Assembly: GCF_020026455.1 (NCBI RefSeq)
Contig: NZ_JAHHQJ010000004.1
Coordinates: 62,001-126,000 of the forward strand
Source of the DNA: Alistipes sp.
Lineage (GTDB): Bacteria > Bacteroidota > Bacteroidia > Bacteroidales > Rikenellaceae
DNA: 64,000 nt
Direction: 5' to 3'
Under the pieces are notes generated by a model. The model was not told where the DNA came from. It saw only the letters and a list, made by a program, of their open reading frames with translations, and made no database searches. The translations under genes and the position numbers were made by a program. Below, in pieces: positions 33,338 through 41,689 of the stretch (positions within the stretch are counted from its first letter, which is position 1; each line of letters opens with the position of its first letter).

Positions 33338-34441
33338 TTATTTCGGAGCCTTCCGGTAAAGGTAGGCGGCGATGCCGAGGTAAATGATATTGGGCAGCCA
33401 TACGGCCAGCCCGGGCGGGAGGGTGCCGCTCTTGGCAAACTCCTCGAAAAAGCGGTTGAAAAGGATGTACGAGAAGCAGAGTCCCGTGCCGATGCCGATG
33501 TGCAGTCCCGTGCCGCCGCGGACCTTGCGCGAGGAGAGCGACACGCCGATCAGCGTCAGAATGAACGTCGAGAGCGGATAGGCATAGCGCGCGTGCTGCT
33601 CGACCTCGATGAGGTTGATCGAGTCGGAGCCTTTGGCCCGCTGCTGGTCGAGGAAGGCGTTCAGTTCCGAGATGTTCATCGTCTGGATCAGGTCGTTGAT
33701 CTCGCCCAGCTCGGTGGCCTCGAGGTTGATCAGCGTGTCGAGGTTGCGGAACTGCTCGAACTCCTCCGTGCCCTCGGAGTCGAACTTCCGTTTGGTGTAG
33801 CGCGGGGCGGTCCAGCGTTTGGTCTCGGGGTTGAACTTGGCGTCCGCGGCTTCGAGCGAGTGGGTCATCGTGCCGCTCTCGTAGCGTTCCAGCACGAGGA
33901 ACGAGGCCTGGTGGGCGCCGTCGTTGTAGCCGCGGATGTAGGCGAAGATACCCGGCTCGATCTGCCGGTAGATGTGGCGGTCGTATTTGGTGTTCTGCTT
34001 GCGTTTGATGTACTGCTGCTCGAAGGCGACGATGTGCCGCTGCGAAATGGGGATCAGCCAGAGGTTGAGCGTCAGCGACAGCGAGGCGATGATCAGCGCC
34101 CCGAGGAAGTAGGGCCACATCAGCCGGCGGAACGACATGCCCCCCGAGAGCATGGCCACGATCTCGGTCTGGTAGGCCATCTTCGAGGTGAAGAAGATGC
34201 AGGCGATGAAGGTGAACAGACCGCTGAACTGGTTGATGAAGTAGGGAATGAAGTTGAGGTAGTAGTCGAGGATGATCGATTTCAGGGGTGCATGCAATTC
34301 CGTGAAGTCGTCGATCTTCTCCACATAGTCGAAGACCACCACGATCACGATGATCATGGCGATGGCGAAGAAATAGGTCGACAGGAACTTGCCCAGTATG
34401 TAACGGTCCAGAATCCGGAACCCCGGAAAACGCAGTTTCAT
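33338..34441 (-). CDS. LptF/LptG family permease
   Basis: 367 residues from MKLRFPGFRILDRYILGKF. Three helices near the N-terminus, a periplasmic beta-jellyroll-like domain (about 130-270), and three helices near the C-terminus. It forms the membrane part of the Lpt lipopolysaccharide export machine with LptB and LptC. Only one of the two permease genes is here. An in-frame ATG at 34477 would overlap the upstream lipoprotein gene by 25 bases; ATG 34441 gives the usual N-terminus. Confidence 0.9.
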   Translation of the reverse strand: MKLRFPGFRILDRYILGKFLSTYFFAIAMIIVIVVVFDYVEKIDDFTELHAPLKSIILDYYLNFIPYFINQFSGLFTFIACIFFTSKMAYQTEIVAMLSGGMSFRRLMWPYFLGALIIASLSLTLNLWLIPISQRHIVAFEQQYIKRKQNTKYDRHIYRQIEPGIFAYIRGYNDGAHQASFLVLERYESGTMTHSLEAADAKFNPETKRWTAPRYTKRKFDSEGTEEFEQFRNLDTLINLEATELGEINDLIQTMNISELNAFLDQQRAKGSDSINLIEVEQHARYAYPLSTFILTLIGVSLSSRKVRGGTGLHIGIGTGLCFSYILFNRFFEEFAKSGTLPPGLAVWLPNIIYLGIAAYLYRKAPK

Positions 34442-34452
34442 CTCTTCGGTTG

Positions 34453-35325
34453 TCAATATTTTTCGAATGCGATCCATTCCGTCTGGTCCGGATCGTCAAT
34501 CGCAGGTCGTGCAAATTGGTATAGCTCTCCACAGCCGTGGACGACGGCCGTATCGCCTTCAAAGCGGATGAACGACCAGTAGATGCCGTCCTCATCGAAG
34601 ACGCACTGGTCGGGGCTGAATTTCGAATCGTCGATTTTCAGCGGTTCGGCGCTCTCGGCGCGGTTGTCGGGGACCATGTAGGCGGTGTGTCCCCGCGCGT
34701 TGGACATCATGCGGATATGCTGCGCAAAGAGTCCGCCGCATTCGCTGAAGCGCAGGCGGGCGGCCCGGCAATAGACGAATCCCGGCTCGATGTTGAACGT
34801 ATAGCTGTGCCGGTTGGTACCCGCTTCGAAGCTGATGGTTCCGTCTTCGCAGCGGCATCTCGTGCCCAGACTCCACTGCTGGAGGCAGGAGCCGATCTCC
34901 AGCGGCGAGGCTTTCAGCATCTCGTAGGGAGCGACGATTGCGACGTTTTCAATCTTTTCAAGCATCCGTTCGCGGCCCTCGACCACGATGCGCAGCCGTC
35001 CGTCGGGCTGCACGGTTCCCGGGTCGATGCACTGCCGCGCTTCTCCGGGTCGGTGGACATGCTGCAGGAGCACCGAGTCGGGCGAGAAGACGGTCTTGCC
35101 CAGCAGCACGGTGTCCGTGGCATCCATGCGCTGCAGGAAGGAGGTCATCGTGTTTTCGTTGCATTCGAAGAGCAGTGCAAAGCGTTCCGTGCGAAGCAGT
35201 TCGCAATCCCTGTCGGCCCAAACGCCGACAGCCGAAGGAGCCGCAGCCGGCCTGTTCCCCGAGCAGGAGACACCGGTCAGCAGGACCCACAGCCCGAACA
35301 GGATGACTTGGATCTTTGCATTCAT
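34453..35325 (-). CDS. Lipoprotein of unknown function
   Basis: 290 residues; lipobox LLTGVSC with lipid on Cys21. The mature part has seven or so cysteines (RDCELL, LLFECNE, RQCIDP, GSCLQQ, TRCRCED) and no family I recognize. The pattern could give periplasmic disulfides. It lies between tgt and the LptF/G gene on the same strand, 11 bases before the latter. A link to lipopolysaccharide transport is possible from position only. Confidence 0.65.
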   Translation of the reverse strand: MNAKIQVILFGLWVLLTGVSCSGNRPAAAPSAVGVWADRDCELLRTERFALLFECNENTMTSFLQRMDATDTVLLGKTVFSPDSVLLQHVHRPGEARQCIDPGTVQPDGRLRIVVEGRERMLEKIENVAIVAPYEMLKASPLEIGSCLQQWSLGTRCRCEDGTISFEAGTNRHSYTFNIEPGFVYCRAARLRFSECGGLFAQHIRMMSNARGHTAYMVPDNRAESAEPLKIDDSKFSPDQCVFDEDGIYWSFIRFEGDTAVVHGCGELYQFARPAIDDPDQTEWIAFEKY

Positions 35326-35362
35326 GATCTTTTTACATTAAAATTGTCCGATAAAAGTCTCT

Positions 35363-36493
35363 TTACAATCTTCGCGTCAGTTTGGCGACCATCCCCTCCT
35401 TCCAGGCCTTGAAATCCCCGGCGAGGATGTGCTCGCGAGCCTCCCCGACCAACCGCAGGTAGAAGGAGATGTTGTGCAGCGAGGCGATCTCGGCCGCAAG
35501 CATCTCGCCACAGACGCAGAGGTGGTGCAGATAGGCTTTCGAGTAGAGCCGGTCGACGAAGGCCGTGCCCGCAGAGTCGATGGGCGAAAAGTCGTCCTCC
35601 CACTTCTTGTTGCGGATGTTGATGATGCCCTCGGCGGTGAACAGCTGCCCGTTGCGGCCGTTGCGCGTCGGCATCACGCAGTCGAACATGTCCACCCCGC
35701 GCTCGATGCCTTCGAGGATGTTCACCGGTGTGCCTACGCCCATCAGATAGCGCGGACGGTCCTCCGGCAGAATGGCGTTGACCACTTCGATCATCTCGTA
35801 CATGACCTCCGTAGGTTCGCCCACGGCCAGTCCGCCGATGGCGTAACCGTCGGCGTCGTACTGCTTCACGTTCTCCGCAGCCCGGGCGCGCAGGTCCGGG
35901 TAGGTGCATCCCTGCACGATGGGGAACAGCGCCTGGTAATGGCCGTATTTGGGACTGGTCCGGTGATACTGGTTGAAACACCTATCGAGCCACCGCTCCG
36001 TGAGGCCGAGCGACTTGGCGGCATATTCGCGCGGGGCGTCGCCCGGGGGACATTCGTCGAAGGCCATCATGATGTCGGCACCGATCGTGCGTTCGGTATC
36101 GATGACGCTTTCGGGCGTGAAGAGGTGCTTCGAACCGTCGATGTGCGACCGGAAATGGCATCCCTCCTCCTTCAGCTTGCGGCATGCGGCCAGCGAAAAG
36201 ACCTGAAAACCGCCGCTGTCGGTGAGCATCGGGCCCTCCCAGGTCGAGAAGCGGTGCACGCCGCCGGCACGTTCGAGGATATCCATGCCAGGACGCAGGT
36301 AGAGGTGGTAGGTGTTGGCCAGAATGATCTGGGCACGGGCCTCGTCACGCACGTCGCGGTGGAAAATGCCCTTCACCGTCGCAGCCGTGCCCACGGGCAT
36401 GAAAATCGGGGTGCGGACGACGCCGTGGTCGGTCTGCAGTGCCCCCGCGCGGGCGTGCGACGAAGGGTCTTTATGTTCCAGGGTGAATTTCAT
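35363..36493 (-). CDS. tgt: tRNA-guanine transglycosylase
   Basis: 376 residues. Exchanges guanine-34 for preQ1 in tRNAs with GUN anticodons (queuosine pathway). Present are TDSGGFQVFSLA, the nucleophile in FDCVMPTRNGRNG, GGLAVGE, and a zinc site (CVCGEMLAAEI...HNISFYL). ATG 36493 (MKFTLEHKD) is chosen; the in-frame start at 36541 lies across the promoter, and ATG 36499 is a close alternative. Confidence 0.96.
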   Translation of the reverse strand: MKFTLEHKDPSSHARAGALQTDHGVVRTPIFMPVGTAATVKGIFHRDVRDEARAQIILANTYHLYLRPGMDILERAGGVHRFSTWEGPMLTDSGGFQVFSLAACRKLKEEGCHFRSHIDGSKHLFTPESVIDTERTIGADIMMAFDECPPGDAPREYAAKSLGLTERWLDRCFNQYHRTSPKYGHYQALFPIVQGCTYPDLRARAAENVKQYDADGYAIGGLAVGEPTEVMYEMIEVVNAILPEDRPRYLMGVGTPVNILEGIERGVDMFDCVMPTRNGRNGQLFTAEGIINIRNKKWEDDFSPIDSAGTAFVDRLYSKAYLHHLCVCGEMLAAEIASLHNISFYLRLVGEAREHILAGDFKAWKEGMVAKLTRRL

Positions 36494-36507
36494 ACTCATA
36501 TATTCGG

Positions 36508-36515
36508 CAAAAATA
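36508..36515 (-). promoter_or_regulatory. -7 promoter element for tgt
   Basis: TATTTTTG on the minus strand, 14 bases upstream of ATG 36493. Divergent from the glycosyltransferase promoter, whose -7 box lies only 13 bases away. Confidence 0.45.
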
Positions 36516-36528
36516 CACAAAATATTCG

Positions 36529-36536
36529 TATCTTTG
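36529..36536 (+). promoter_or_regulatory. -7 promoter element for the glycosyltransferase operon
   Basis: TATCTTTG, 16 bases before ATG 36553. No clear -33 TTTG. It forms a compact back-to-back promoter pair with the tgt element. Confidence 0.5.
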
Positions 36537-36552
36537 CGCATATTTCGACAAT

Positions 36553-37707
36553 ATGCAATTCTTCGAACAAATTCTGTCGTGCTACGGCTGGGAGGGGTTG
36601 GCCCTCGCGGGAGCGATGCTCCTGATGTTCGGCGTACAGTTATACTACTATATCTTCGTCTACGGCCGTATCCCCGGCTACAAGAACAACCGCCGTCCGC
36701 AGACGATAGACCACGAGCCGCCCGTGTCGGTGGTGGTGCCCCTCTTCTCGGAGGACTATTCGTTCGTCGAGGAGCGTCTGCCGCTGATTCTGGCCCAGAA
36801 CTACCCCGATTTCGAGGTGGTGATCGTCTACGTGGGCCACAGTTCCGATTTCCACGAGGACCTCGTGCGACTGAAACAGTCGTTTCCGCAGATCACGACC
36901 ACCAAGATCCACCTCGACCCCCGTTTCCCGATTTCGCGCAAGATGGCGCTCAACGTCGGCATCAAGTCGGCCCATTACGAGTGTATGATCTTCACCTCGA
37001 CCGACGCCGTGCCGCAGACCGACCGCTGGCTGTCGCTGATGGCCAAGGGATTCATGCGCGGCGAAATCGTCGTGGGATACTGCGGCATGGAGCACGGAAA
37101 GGGATTGGCAAACTACATGATGCGCGCCTGGAGGATGATGCACTCGGCCAACTGGATCGCCCGGGCCGTGCGGCGCCGCGCCTACCGCGCAACTCTCCAC
37201 AACTACGGATTCACCAAGAGCCTCTATTTCGGGGCTAACGGATTCAGCCACCTCAACATGAACATCGGCGAGGACGACCTGTTCCTGCAACAGGTCATGA
37301 CGCGCGACAACGTGAGCGTGATCCTCTCGCCCCGCGCCTCGCTGCGCCAAAAAATGTGGGGCGGCATGAGCTGGTGGATGAGCCAACTGCGCTATTTCGA
37401 TTCGGCGTTCCGGTTCTATCCCCGCGCCGTGAAAACCTTCGTCCGCTGGGAGATCGGCTCCCGGGTGCTCTTTTTCGCCACGGCGATCTGCGCCCTTGCG
37501 GTCATGCCTCCGGAGTACAAGCTCGGCGCGCTGCTGCTGGCCCTCGTCCGCTATGCGGTCGTGGCCCTTGAAGTGCGCCGCATCGCGCGGCGGCTGGGCG
37601 AGGACGGCATGGCCGGGCGCTACTTCATCTACGACCTGCTCGGCCCGCTGTGGGCCGCGGCACTGGGGGCGATGCTGCTCCGCCGTGACAACCGCGTATG
37701 GAGATAG
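36553..37707 (+). CDS. Membrane-anchored family 2 glycosyltransferase
   Basis: 384 residues. An N-terminal helix (about 12-37), a GT-A catalytic domain (PPVSVVVPLFSEDYSFVEE, then STDAVPQTDRWL and EDDLFLQQV) and C-terminal helices (about 295-378). The Q/RxxRW-like KMWGGMSWWMSQ region follows the acceptor Asp pair. It should build an envelope glycan from a nucleotide sugar; the product is unknown. The sigma factor gene overlaps its end by 10 bases. Confidence 0.85.
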   Translation: MQFFEQILSCYGWEGLALAGAMLLMFGVQLYYYIFVYGRIPGYKNNRRPQTIDHEPPVSVVVPLFSEDYSFVEERLPLILAQNYPDFEVVIVYVGHSSDFHEDLVRLKQSFPQITTTKIHLDPRFPISRKMALNVGIKSAHYECMIFTSTDAVPQTDRWLSLMAKGFMRGEIVVGYCGMEHGKGLANYMMRAWRMMHSANWIARAVRRRAYRATLHNYGFTKSLYFGANGFSHLNMNIGEDDLFLQQVMTRDNVSVILSPRASLRQKMWGGMSWWMSQLRYFDSAFRFYPRAVKTFVRWEIGSRVLFFATAICALAVMPPEYKLGALLLALVRYAVVALEVRRIARRLGEDGMAGRYFIYDLLGPLWAAALGAMLLRRDNRVWR

Positions 37708-38261
37708 CCGACTATATCGTAGCCGAAGACCGGGAGCTGGTCGACCGGGTGCTCAAGGGCGACAACGACGCCTTCGAGTACCTTTTCAACCGCTACCGCG
37801 ACGCCATTCACCGGCTGTTCGTACAGCGGCTCGGCGGTGTGAACGATGCCGACGACCTGCTGCAGGAGACCTTCATCAAGGTCTACATCAACCTCCACCG
37901 TTACAGCGCCGACTACACCTTCGGGCAATGGGTCTACACCATTGCGCGCAACACGTTCATCGACTTCGTGCGCCGCCGTCAGGAAGACCTGCCGATCGAC
38001 GAACGGTTCACCGCTCCGGCATCGAGCGCCCCGACCCCCGAGGAGAGTGTCATCAACCTCCAGCAGCGCACGCAGATCGAGCACTACCTCGAACGCCTCG
38101 CGCCCCGCTACCGGCAGCTGATCCTGATGCGCTTCTTCGAGGAGTACTCCTACGAGGAGATCGCCGCGAAGCTGACGCTGCCGCTCGGAACCGTGAAAAC
38201 CCAGATACACCGCGCCCGCGAACAGATGTGCAAACTGATCGCGCAGGGCGAGAACAAGTAA
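37698..38261 (+). CDS. RNA polymerase sigma-70 family (ECF) sigma factor
   Basis: 187 residues. Region 2 (about 20-95; FEYLFNRYRDAIHRLF, DDLLQETFIKVYINL) and region 4 (about 125-180; LAPRYRQLILMRFFEEYSYEEIAAKLTLPLGTVKTQIHRAR). It directs RNA polymerase to specific promoters. No anti-sigma or SusC/D genes lie nearby, so it is not a classic polysaccharide-utilization regulator. It overlaps the glycosyltransferase gene, and rsmG starts 4 bases after it, so all three should be cotranscribed. Confidence 0.92.
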   Translation: MEIADYIVAEDRELVDRVLKGDNDAFEYLFNRYRDAIHRLFVQRLGGVNDADDLLQETFIKVYINLHRYSADYTFGQWVYTIARNTFIDFVRRRQEDLPIDERFTAPASSAPTPEESVINLQQRTQIEHYLERLAPRYRQLILMRFFEEYSYEEIAAKLTLPLGTVKTQIHRAREQMCKLIAQGENK

Positions 38262-38265
38262 GTCT

Positions 38266-38886
38266 ATGGAATTGATCGAAAAATATTTCCCGGAGATTAC
38301 CGACGAACAGCGGGAGCGGTTTGCGGCGTTGTATGGGCTTTACGCCGACTGGAACGCCAAGATCAACGTCGTATCGCGCAAGGACTTCGACCAGCTCTAC
38401 CTGCGCCACGTACTGCACTCACTGGCCATCGCCAAGGTCTGCACGTTCGCCGACGGCGCGCGGATTCTGGATGTGGGGTGCGGCGGCGGATTTCCCTCCG
38501 TACCGCTGGCGATCCTCTTCCCCGGGGCGCATTTCACGGCCGCTGACTCCATCCGCAAGAAGATAACCGTGGTCGAAGGGGTCGCGGTGGGCCTCGGGCT
38601 GGACAACCTCACGCCCCGCTGCGTGCGGGTCGAGACCCTGACAGAGCGATTCGACTACGTCGTATCGCGCGCTGTGACGGCCATGCCCGAATTCGTCGGC
38701 TGGATCTGGAACCGGCTCGAAAAGGGACAGCAGGGGTCGCTGCCCAACGGCATCCTCTACCTCAAGGGCGGCGACCTGGCCGAAGAGCTGGCCCTGACCG
38801 GCAAACGGTGGTACATCTACGACATTCCGCGCTTCTTCGACGAGGAGTTTTTCGAGACCAAGAAGGTGGTCTACACCCCGAGGTAG
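38266..38886 (+). CDS. rsmG: 16S rRNA (guanine-527-N7) methyltransferase
   Basis: 206 residues. SAM motif ARILDVGCGGGFPSVPLAILFP (about 65-86), RHVLHSLA upstream, and VVSRAVTAMPEF. Its loss gives low-level streptomycin resistance in other bacteria. The pairing with an ECF sigma factor is conserved in parts of Bacteroidota. After the stop a 157-base gap holds a G9 run and CCGCACCGCAC repeated twice, with no gene. Confidence 0.95.
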   Translation: MELIEKYFPEITDEQRERFAALYGLYADWNAKINVVSRKDFDQLYLRHVLHSLAIAKVCTFADGARILDVGCGGGFPSVPLAILFPGAHFTAADSIRKKITVVEGVAVGLGLDNLTPRCVRVETLTERFDYVVSRAVTAMPEFVGWIWNRLEKGQQGSLPNGILYLKGGDLAEELALTGKRWYIYDIPRFFDEEFFETKKVVYTPR

Positions 38887-38907
38887 CGGGCAGAAGCGGA
38901 GTAAAAA

Positions 38908-38916
38908 GGGGGGGGG
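38908..38916. repeat. G9 homopolymer after rsmG
   Basis: Nine G flanked by A5 and CTTTT, 22 bases after the rsmG stop. The A/T flanks could pair around the G-run, but the result does not look like a normal terminator. Confidence 0.8.
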
Positions 38917-39043
38917 CTTTTGGAGCGCTTCCGCACCGCACAAAAGTTCTCTGCCGGCATCCCGGAGCGCGACCGCACCGCACTGAGGCCCTCCGCCGGC
39001 GACCGCGCCGGGCAACACCGGGAGGGGCTTCGTTCCGACCTCC

Positions 39044-39472
39044 CTAAGGCTGCTTCCGGGTCGGCTTCTGTCCGGCGATGATCGTGCGGAGGTTGTCAAT
39101 GAAGGTCCGGGCATCGGCGGCACCTTGGATACGTCCCAGCAGTTCGCCCCGGGTGTCGAACACGAGGTAGAGCGGAATGGAGCCGCTGCCGTAACGCTTC
39201 ATCAGTTGGCGGCCCGTGGTTTTGTCCGTGTCGTATTTGGCCGCCACAAAGTGCTGATCCATGAATTCCCCGACATCCTTGCGCGAGAAGACCTCCCGCT
39301 CCATCATCCGGCACGGGGGACACCAGTTGGCATAGAGGTCGATGAAGACCAGCTTGCCCTGTTTTATCGCCAGTTCGCGCACGGCGTCCGTCGATTGGGT
39401 CTCGAATTTCACCTGTGCCTGCGCCACGCCCGTTCCGAAGGCCAGCAGCAGCAGAAAGATCATCTTTTTCAT
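39044..39472 (-). CDS. Secreted thioredoxin-like protein
   Basis: 142 residues. Signal peptide (MKKMIFLLLLAFGTGVAQA), then a thioredoxin fold with the CPPC active site in YANWCPPCRMME and the cis-proline in GSIPLYLVF. It is likely a periplasmic thiol oxidoreductase of the thioredoxin_7/DsbD-gamma kind. ATG 39472 is chosen because it begins the signal peptide. The gap to rlmN (39473-39659) carries short G/C-rich imperfect repeats. Confidence 0.9.
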   Translation of the reverse strand: MKKMIFLLLLAFGTGVAQAQVKFETQSTDAVRELAIKQGKLVFIDLYANWCPPCRMMEREVFSRKDVGEFMDQHFVAAKYDTDKTTGRQLMKRYGSGSIPLYLVFDTRGELLGRIQGAADARTFIDNLRTIIAGQKPTRKQP

Positions 39473-39659
39473 ATAATGTATTTTTTCGGTGACAGAAGCA
39501 AAAACCGGACCGACCGTTGCCCCCCACAAGGGCGCCCGGAAGCAGCACGACGACGCGGCGACTGCTACCAACGGCGCGGCAGGACCTTCCAACGGTGCGG
39601 CAGGGACTTTCGGCAGTACGGCAAGGCCTTCCGGCGGCGCGGAGGGTCCTTTGCCCCTT

Positions 39660-40688
39660 CTAAATTCCGGAGTTCTCCCGGGTGCTGAGCAGGCCGCAGG
39701 CGGCCTGGATATCTTCGCCCCGCGAGGCGCGGATCGTGGTCTGGATACCGCGGGCGGTCAGCGCATCGCGGAACCGGACCATCGCCTCGTCGTTAGGCGA
39801 GAAGTAGGGCGAGCCCGGAATCCGGTGGAAGCGGATCAGGTTGATGCGGCACTTGATGCCGTTTAGCAGGCGCGTCAACTCGCGGATGTGGCGCGGGGAG
39901 TCGTTCAGCCCGCTCATCACGATGTATTCGAACGACACCCGCCGCTGGTGGGTGAAGTCATACTCGCGCAGGATCGCAACGACTTCGGCGATCGGCCACG
40001 CCCGTTCGACGGGCATGATCTCCATCCGCTCTTCGCGGAAGGGGTTGTGCAGGCTGACGGCCAGGTGGACCTTCGTCGCATCGAGGAAACGCCGCAATTC
40101 GGGCACGACGCCCGACGTGGAGAGCGTGATGCGTGTCGGCGACCAGCCGAAACCCCACTCGGAGGTGAGGATTTCGAGCGCCCGCAACACCTCCCCGGTA
40201 TTGTCGAGCGGTTCGCCCATACCCATAAATACAAGGTTCGTGAGTTTCTCGCGCTCGGGCAGCGAAACCACCTGATTGAGGATCTCGGCCGCCGAGAGCG
40301 ACTGCTGAAGCCCCTGCCGCCCCGTGGCGCAGAAGCGGCAGCCCATGCGGCAGCCGGCCTGCGACGAAACGCAGAGCGTGGCCCGCTCCCCGTCGGGGAT
40401 GTAGGCCGACTCGACATAATGTCCCCCAAAGGTGCGGAACAGGTATTTCTTCGTGCCGTCGGCCGACTCGGTGACGCGCACCGGAGCGCTCAGCGCCGGT
40501 GAAAAGCGCTCGGCAAGCCGCTGGCGGTGCACCGCGGCGATGTCGGTCATCCGCAACGGGTCCTCCGTGTGGCGGACGTAGAGCCAGCGGGCGATCTGCC
40601 GCGCGGCGAAACGCGGCATGCCCAACTCGCCGCAAAGGGCTGCAAGCTGGTCGGAAGTTTTGCCGTATAACGATTCCTGATGTGCCAT
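39660..40688 (-). CDS. rlmN: Dual-specificity 23S rRNA/tRNA A2503/A37 C2-methyltransferase
   Basis: 342 residues. Radical SAM cluster CRMGCRFC (Cys113, Cys117, Cys120), GMGEPLDN, and the late cysteine near residue 334 (QAACGLL) that carries the methyl intermediate. It methylates C2 of A2503 in 23S rRNA. The ATG start (MAHQESLYG) is clear. It is divergent from tonB. Confidence 0.95.
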   Translation of the reverse strand: MAHQESLYGKTSDQLAALCGELGMPRFAARQIARWLYVRHTEDPLRMTDIAAVHRQRLAERFSPALSAPVRVTESADGTKKYLFRTFGGHYVESAYIPDGERATLCVSSQAGCRMGCRFCATGRQGLQQSLSAAEILNQVVSLPEREKLTNLVFMGMGEPLDNTGEVLRALEILTSEWGFGWSPTRITLSTSGVVPELRRFLDATKVHLAVSLHNPFREERMEIMPVERAWPIAEVVAILREYDFTHQRRVSFEYIVMSGLNDSPRHIRELTRLLNGIKCRINLIRFHRIPGSPYFSPNDEAMVRFRDALTARGIQTTIRASRGEDIQAACGLLSTRENSGI

Positions 40689-40779
40689 TCCTGGGTTTCC
40701 GCGAAGTGTTTACAGCGACAAAAGTAGGCAAAAAATGAAGATTTTTGTGTCCGTATGTTCATTTTTGAATTTTTATCCA

Positions 40780-40787
40780 TATATTTG
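40780..40787 (+). promoter_or_regulatory. -7 promoter element for tonB
   Basis: TATATTTG, 61 bases upstream of the ATG. Several TTTG lie upstream at non-standard spacing (12 and 32 bases). The region 40690-40848 is very AT-rich. Confidence 0.5.
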
Positions 40788-40848
40788 TGGTGCATAGCGC
40801 CCCTATGCCCGTTTTTCTGCCCGAACAATTAAAAAATTATTGAGATAA

Positions 40849-41532
40849 ATGGAAATTAAGAAATCACCCAAAGCGGACCTCCGGAACAAGCGGGGTCTAT
40901 TGCTCGAAATCGGTCTGATCATTTCGCTTTGCCTCGTGATCGGGGCTTTCGCCTACACCCCGAAGGAGCGCAAGATTGAAAAAATTGATTTGCAGACCGC
41001 CATCGTCGAGGAGCAGATCATCGAGGTTACCCGCCAGGACCAGAAGCCGCCCGAGCCCCCCAAGCGCGTGGAGGTGAAGGTTATCGCCGACCTGCTGGAG
41101 GTCGTCACCAACGACACGCAGATCTCCACCGAAGTGGACTTCGCAGAGTTCGACGAGAATACCGAAGTGATTCAGCAGGTCGAGGTGGCCGAGGAGACCA
41201 TCGAGGACGACCAGCCGTTCCTGATCGCCGAGACCATGCCTTCGTTCCAGGGCGGCGACCTCAATACGTTCCGCAACTGGGTGCAGCAGAACGTGAAGTT
41301 CCCCCAGATCGCTCTCGAAAACGGTATCCAGGGCCGCGTGGTACTCTCGTTCGTGATCGAGAAGGACGGCCGTCTGACCAATATCCAGGTGCTCCAGACG
41401 CCCGACCGTTCGCTCTCCGAGGAGGCCATCCGCGTACTGAACAAGTCCCCGAAGTGGAGCCCCGGCAAACAGCGCAACCAGGTGGTCCGCGTGAAATATA
41501 CCCTGCCGGTAGACTTCCGCGTACAGAACTAA
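40849..41532 (+). CDS. tonB: TonB-family energy transducer
   Basis: 227 residues. A cytoplasmic N-terminus, one membrane helix (about 17-36; LLLEIGLIISLCLVIGAFAY), a Pro/Glu linker (QDQKPPEPPKRVEVK) and a C-terminal TonB domain (about 135-225; VQGRVVLSFVIEKDG-like, ending VKYTLPVDFRV). It passes proton-motive force to outer-membrane receptors. No exbB/exbD in the window. Monocistronic, with its own terminator. Confidence 0.93.
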   Translation: MEIKKSPKADLRNKRGLLLEIGLIISLCLVIGAFAYTPKERKIEKIDLQTAIVEEQIIEVTRQDQKPPEPPKRVEVKVIADLLEVVTNDTQISTEVDFAEFDENTEVIQQVEVAEETIEDDQPFLIAETMPSFQGGDLNTFRNWVQQNVKFPQIALENGIQGRVVLSFVIEKDGRLTNIQVLQTPDRSLSEEAIRVLNKSPKWSPGKQRNQVVRVKYTLPVDFRVQN

Positions 41533-41580
41533 ATTCCGGGACGGGAAGAGTCGCCCGACAGTCGCGACGGAACTTTTTGA

Positions 41581-41616
41581 GGGTATCCTGCTTTCGGGCG
41601 GATACCCTTATTTATA
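41581..41616 (+). terminator. Terminator after tonB
   Basis: GGGTATCC (41581-41588) pairs with GGATACCC (41600-41607) around an 11-base loop, followed by a T-rich tail (TTATTTATA). Confidence 0.75.
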
Positions 41617-41689
41617 GCACCATATTTGCAACACATTGCCCCATCCCCGGCAGAAGCCGGAGTTGAAACCGCAATAAAACAGAATTGCT

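Noticed and set aside
39473..39659. Short ORF and repeats between the thioredoxin and rlmN genes
   Set aside because: GC-rich imperfect repeats keep the frame open; no start signal or family.
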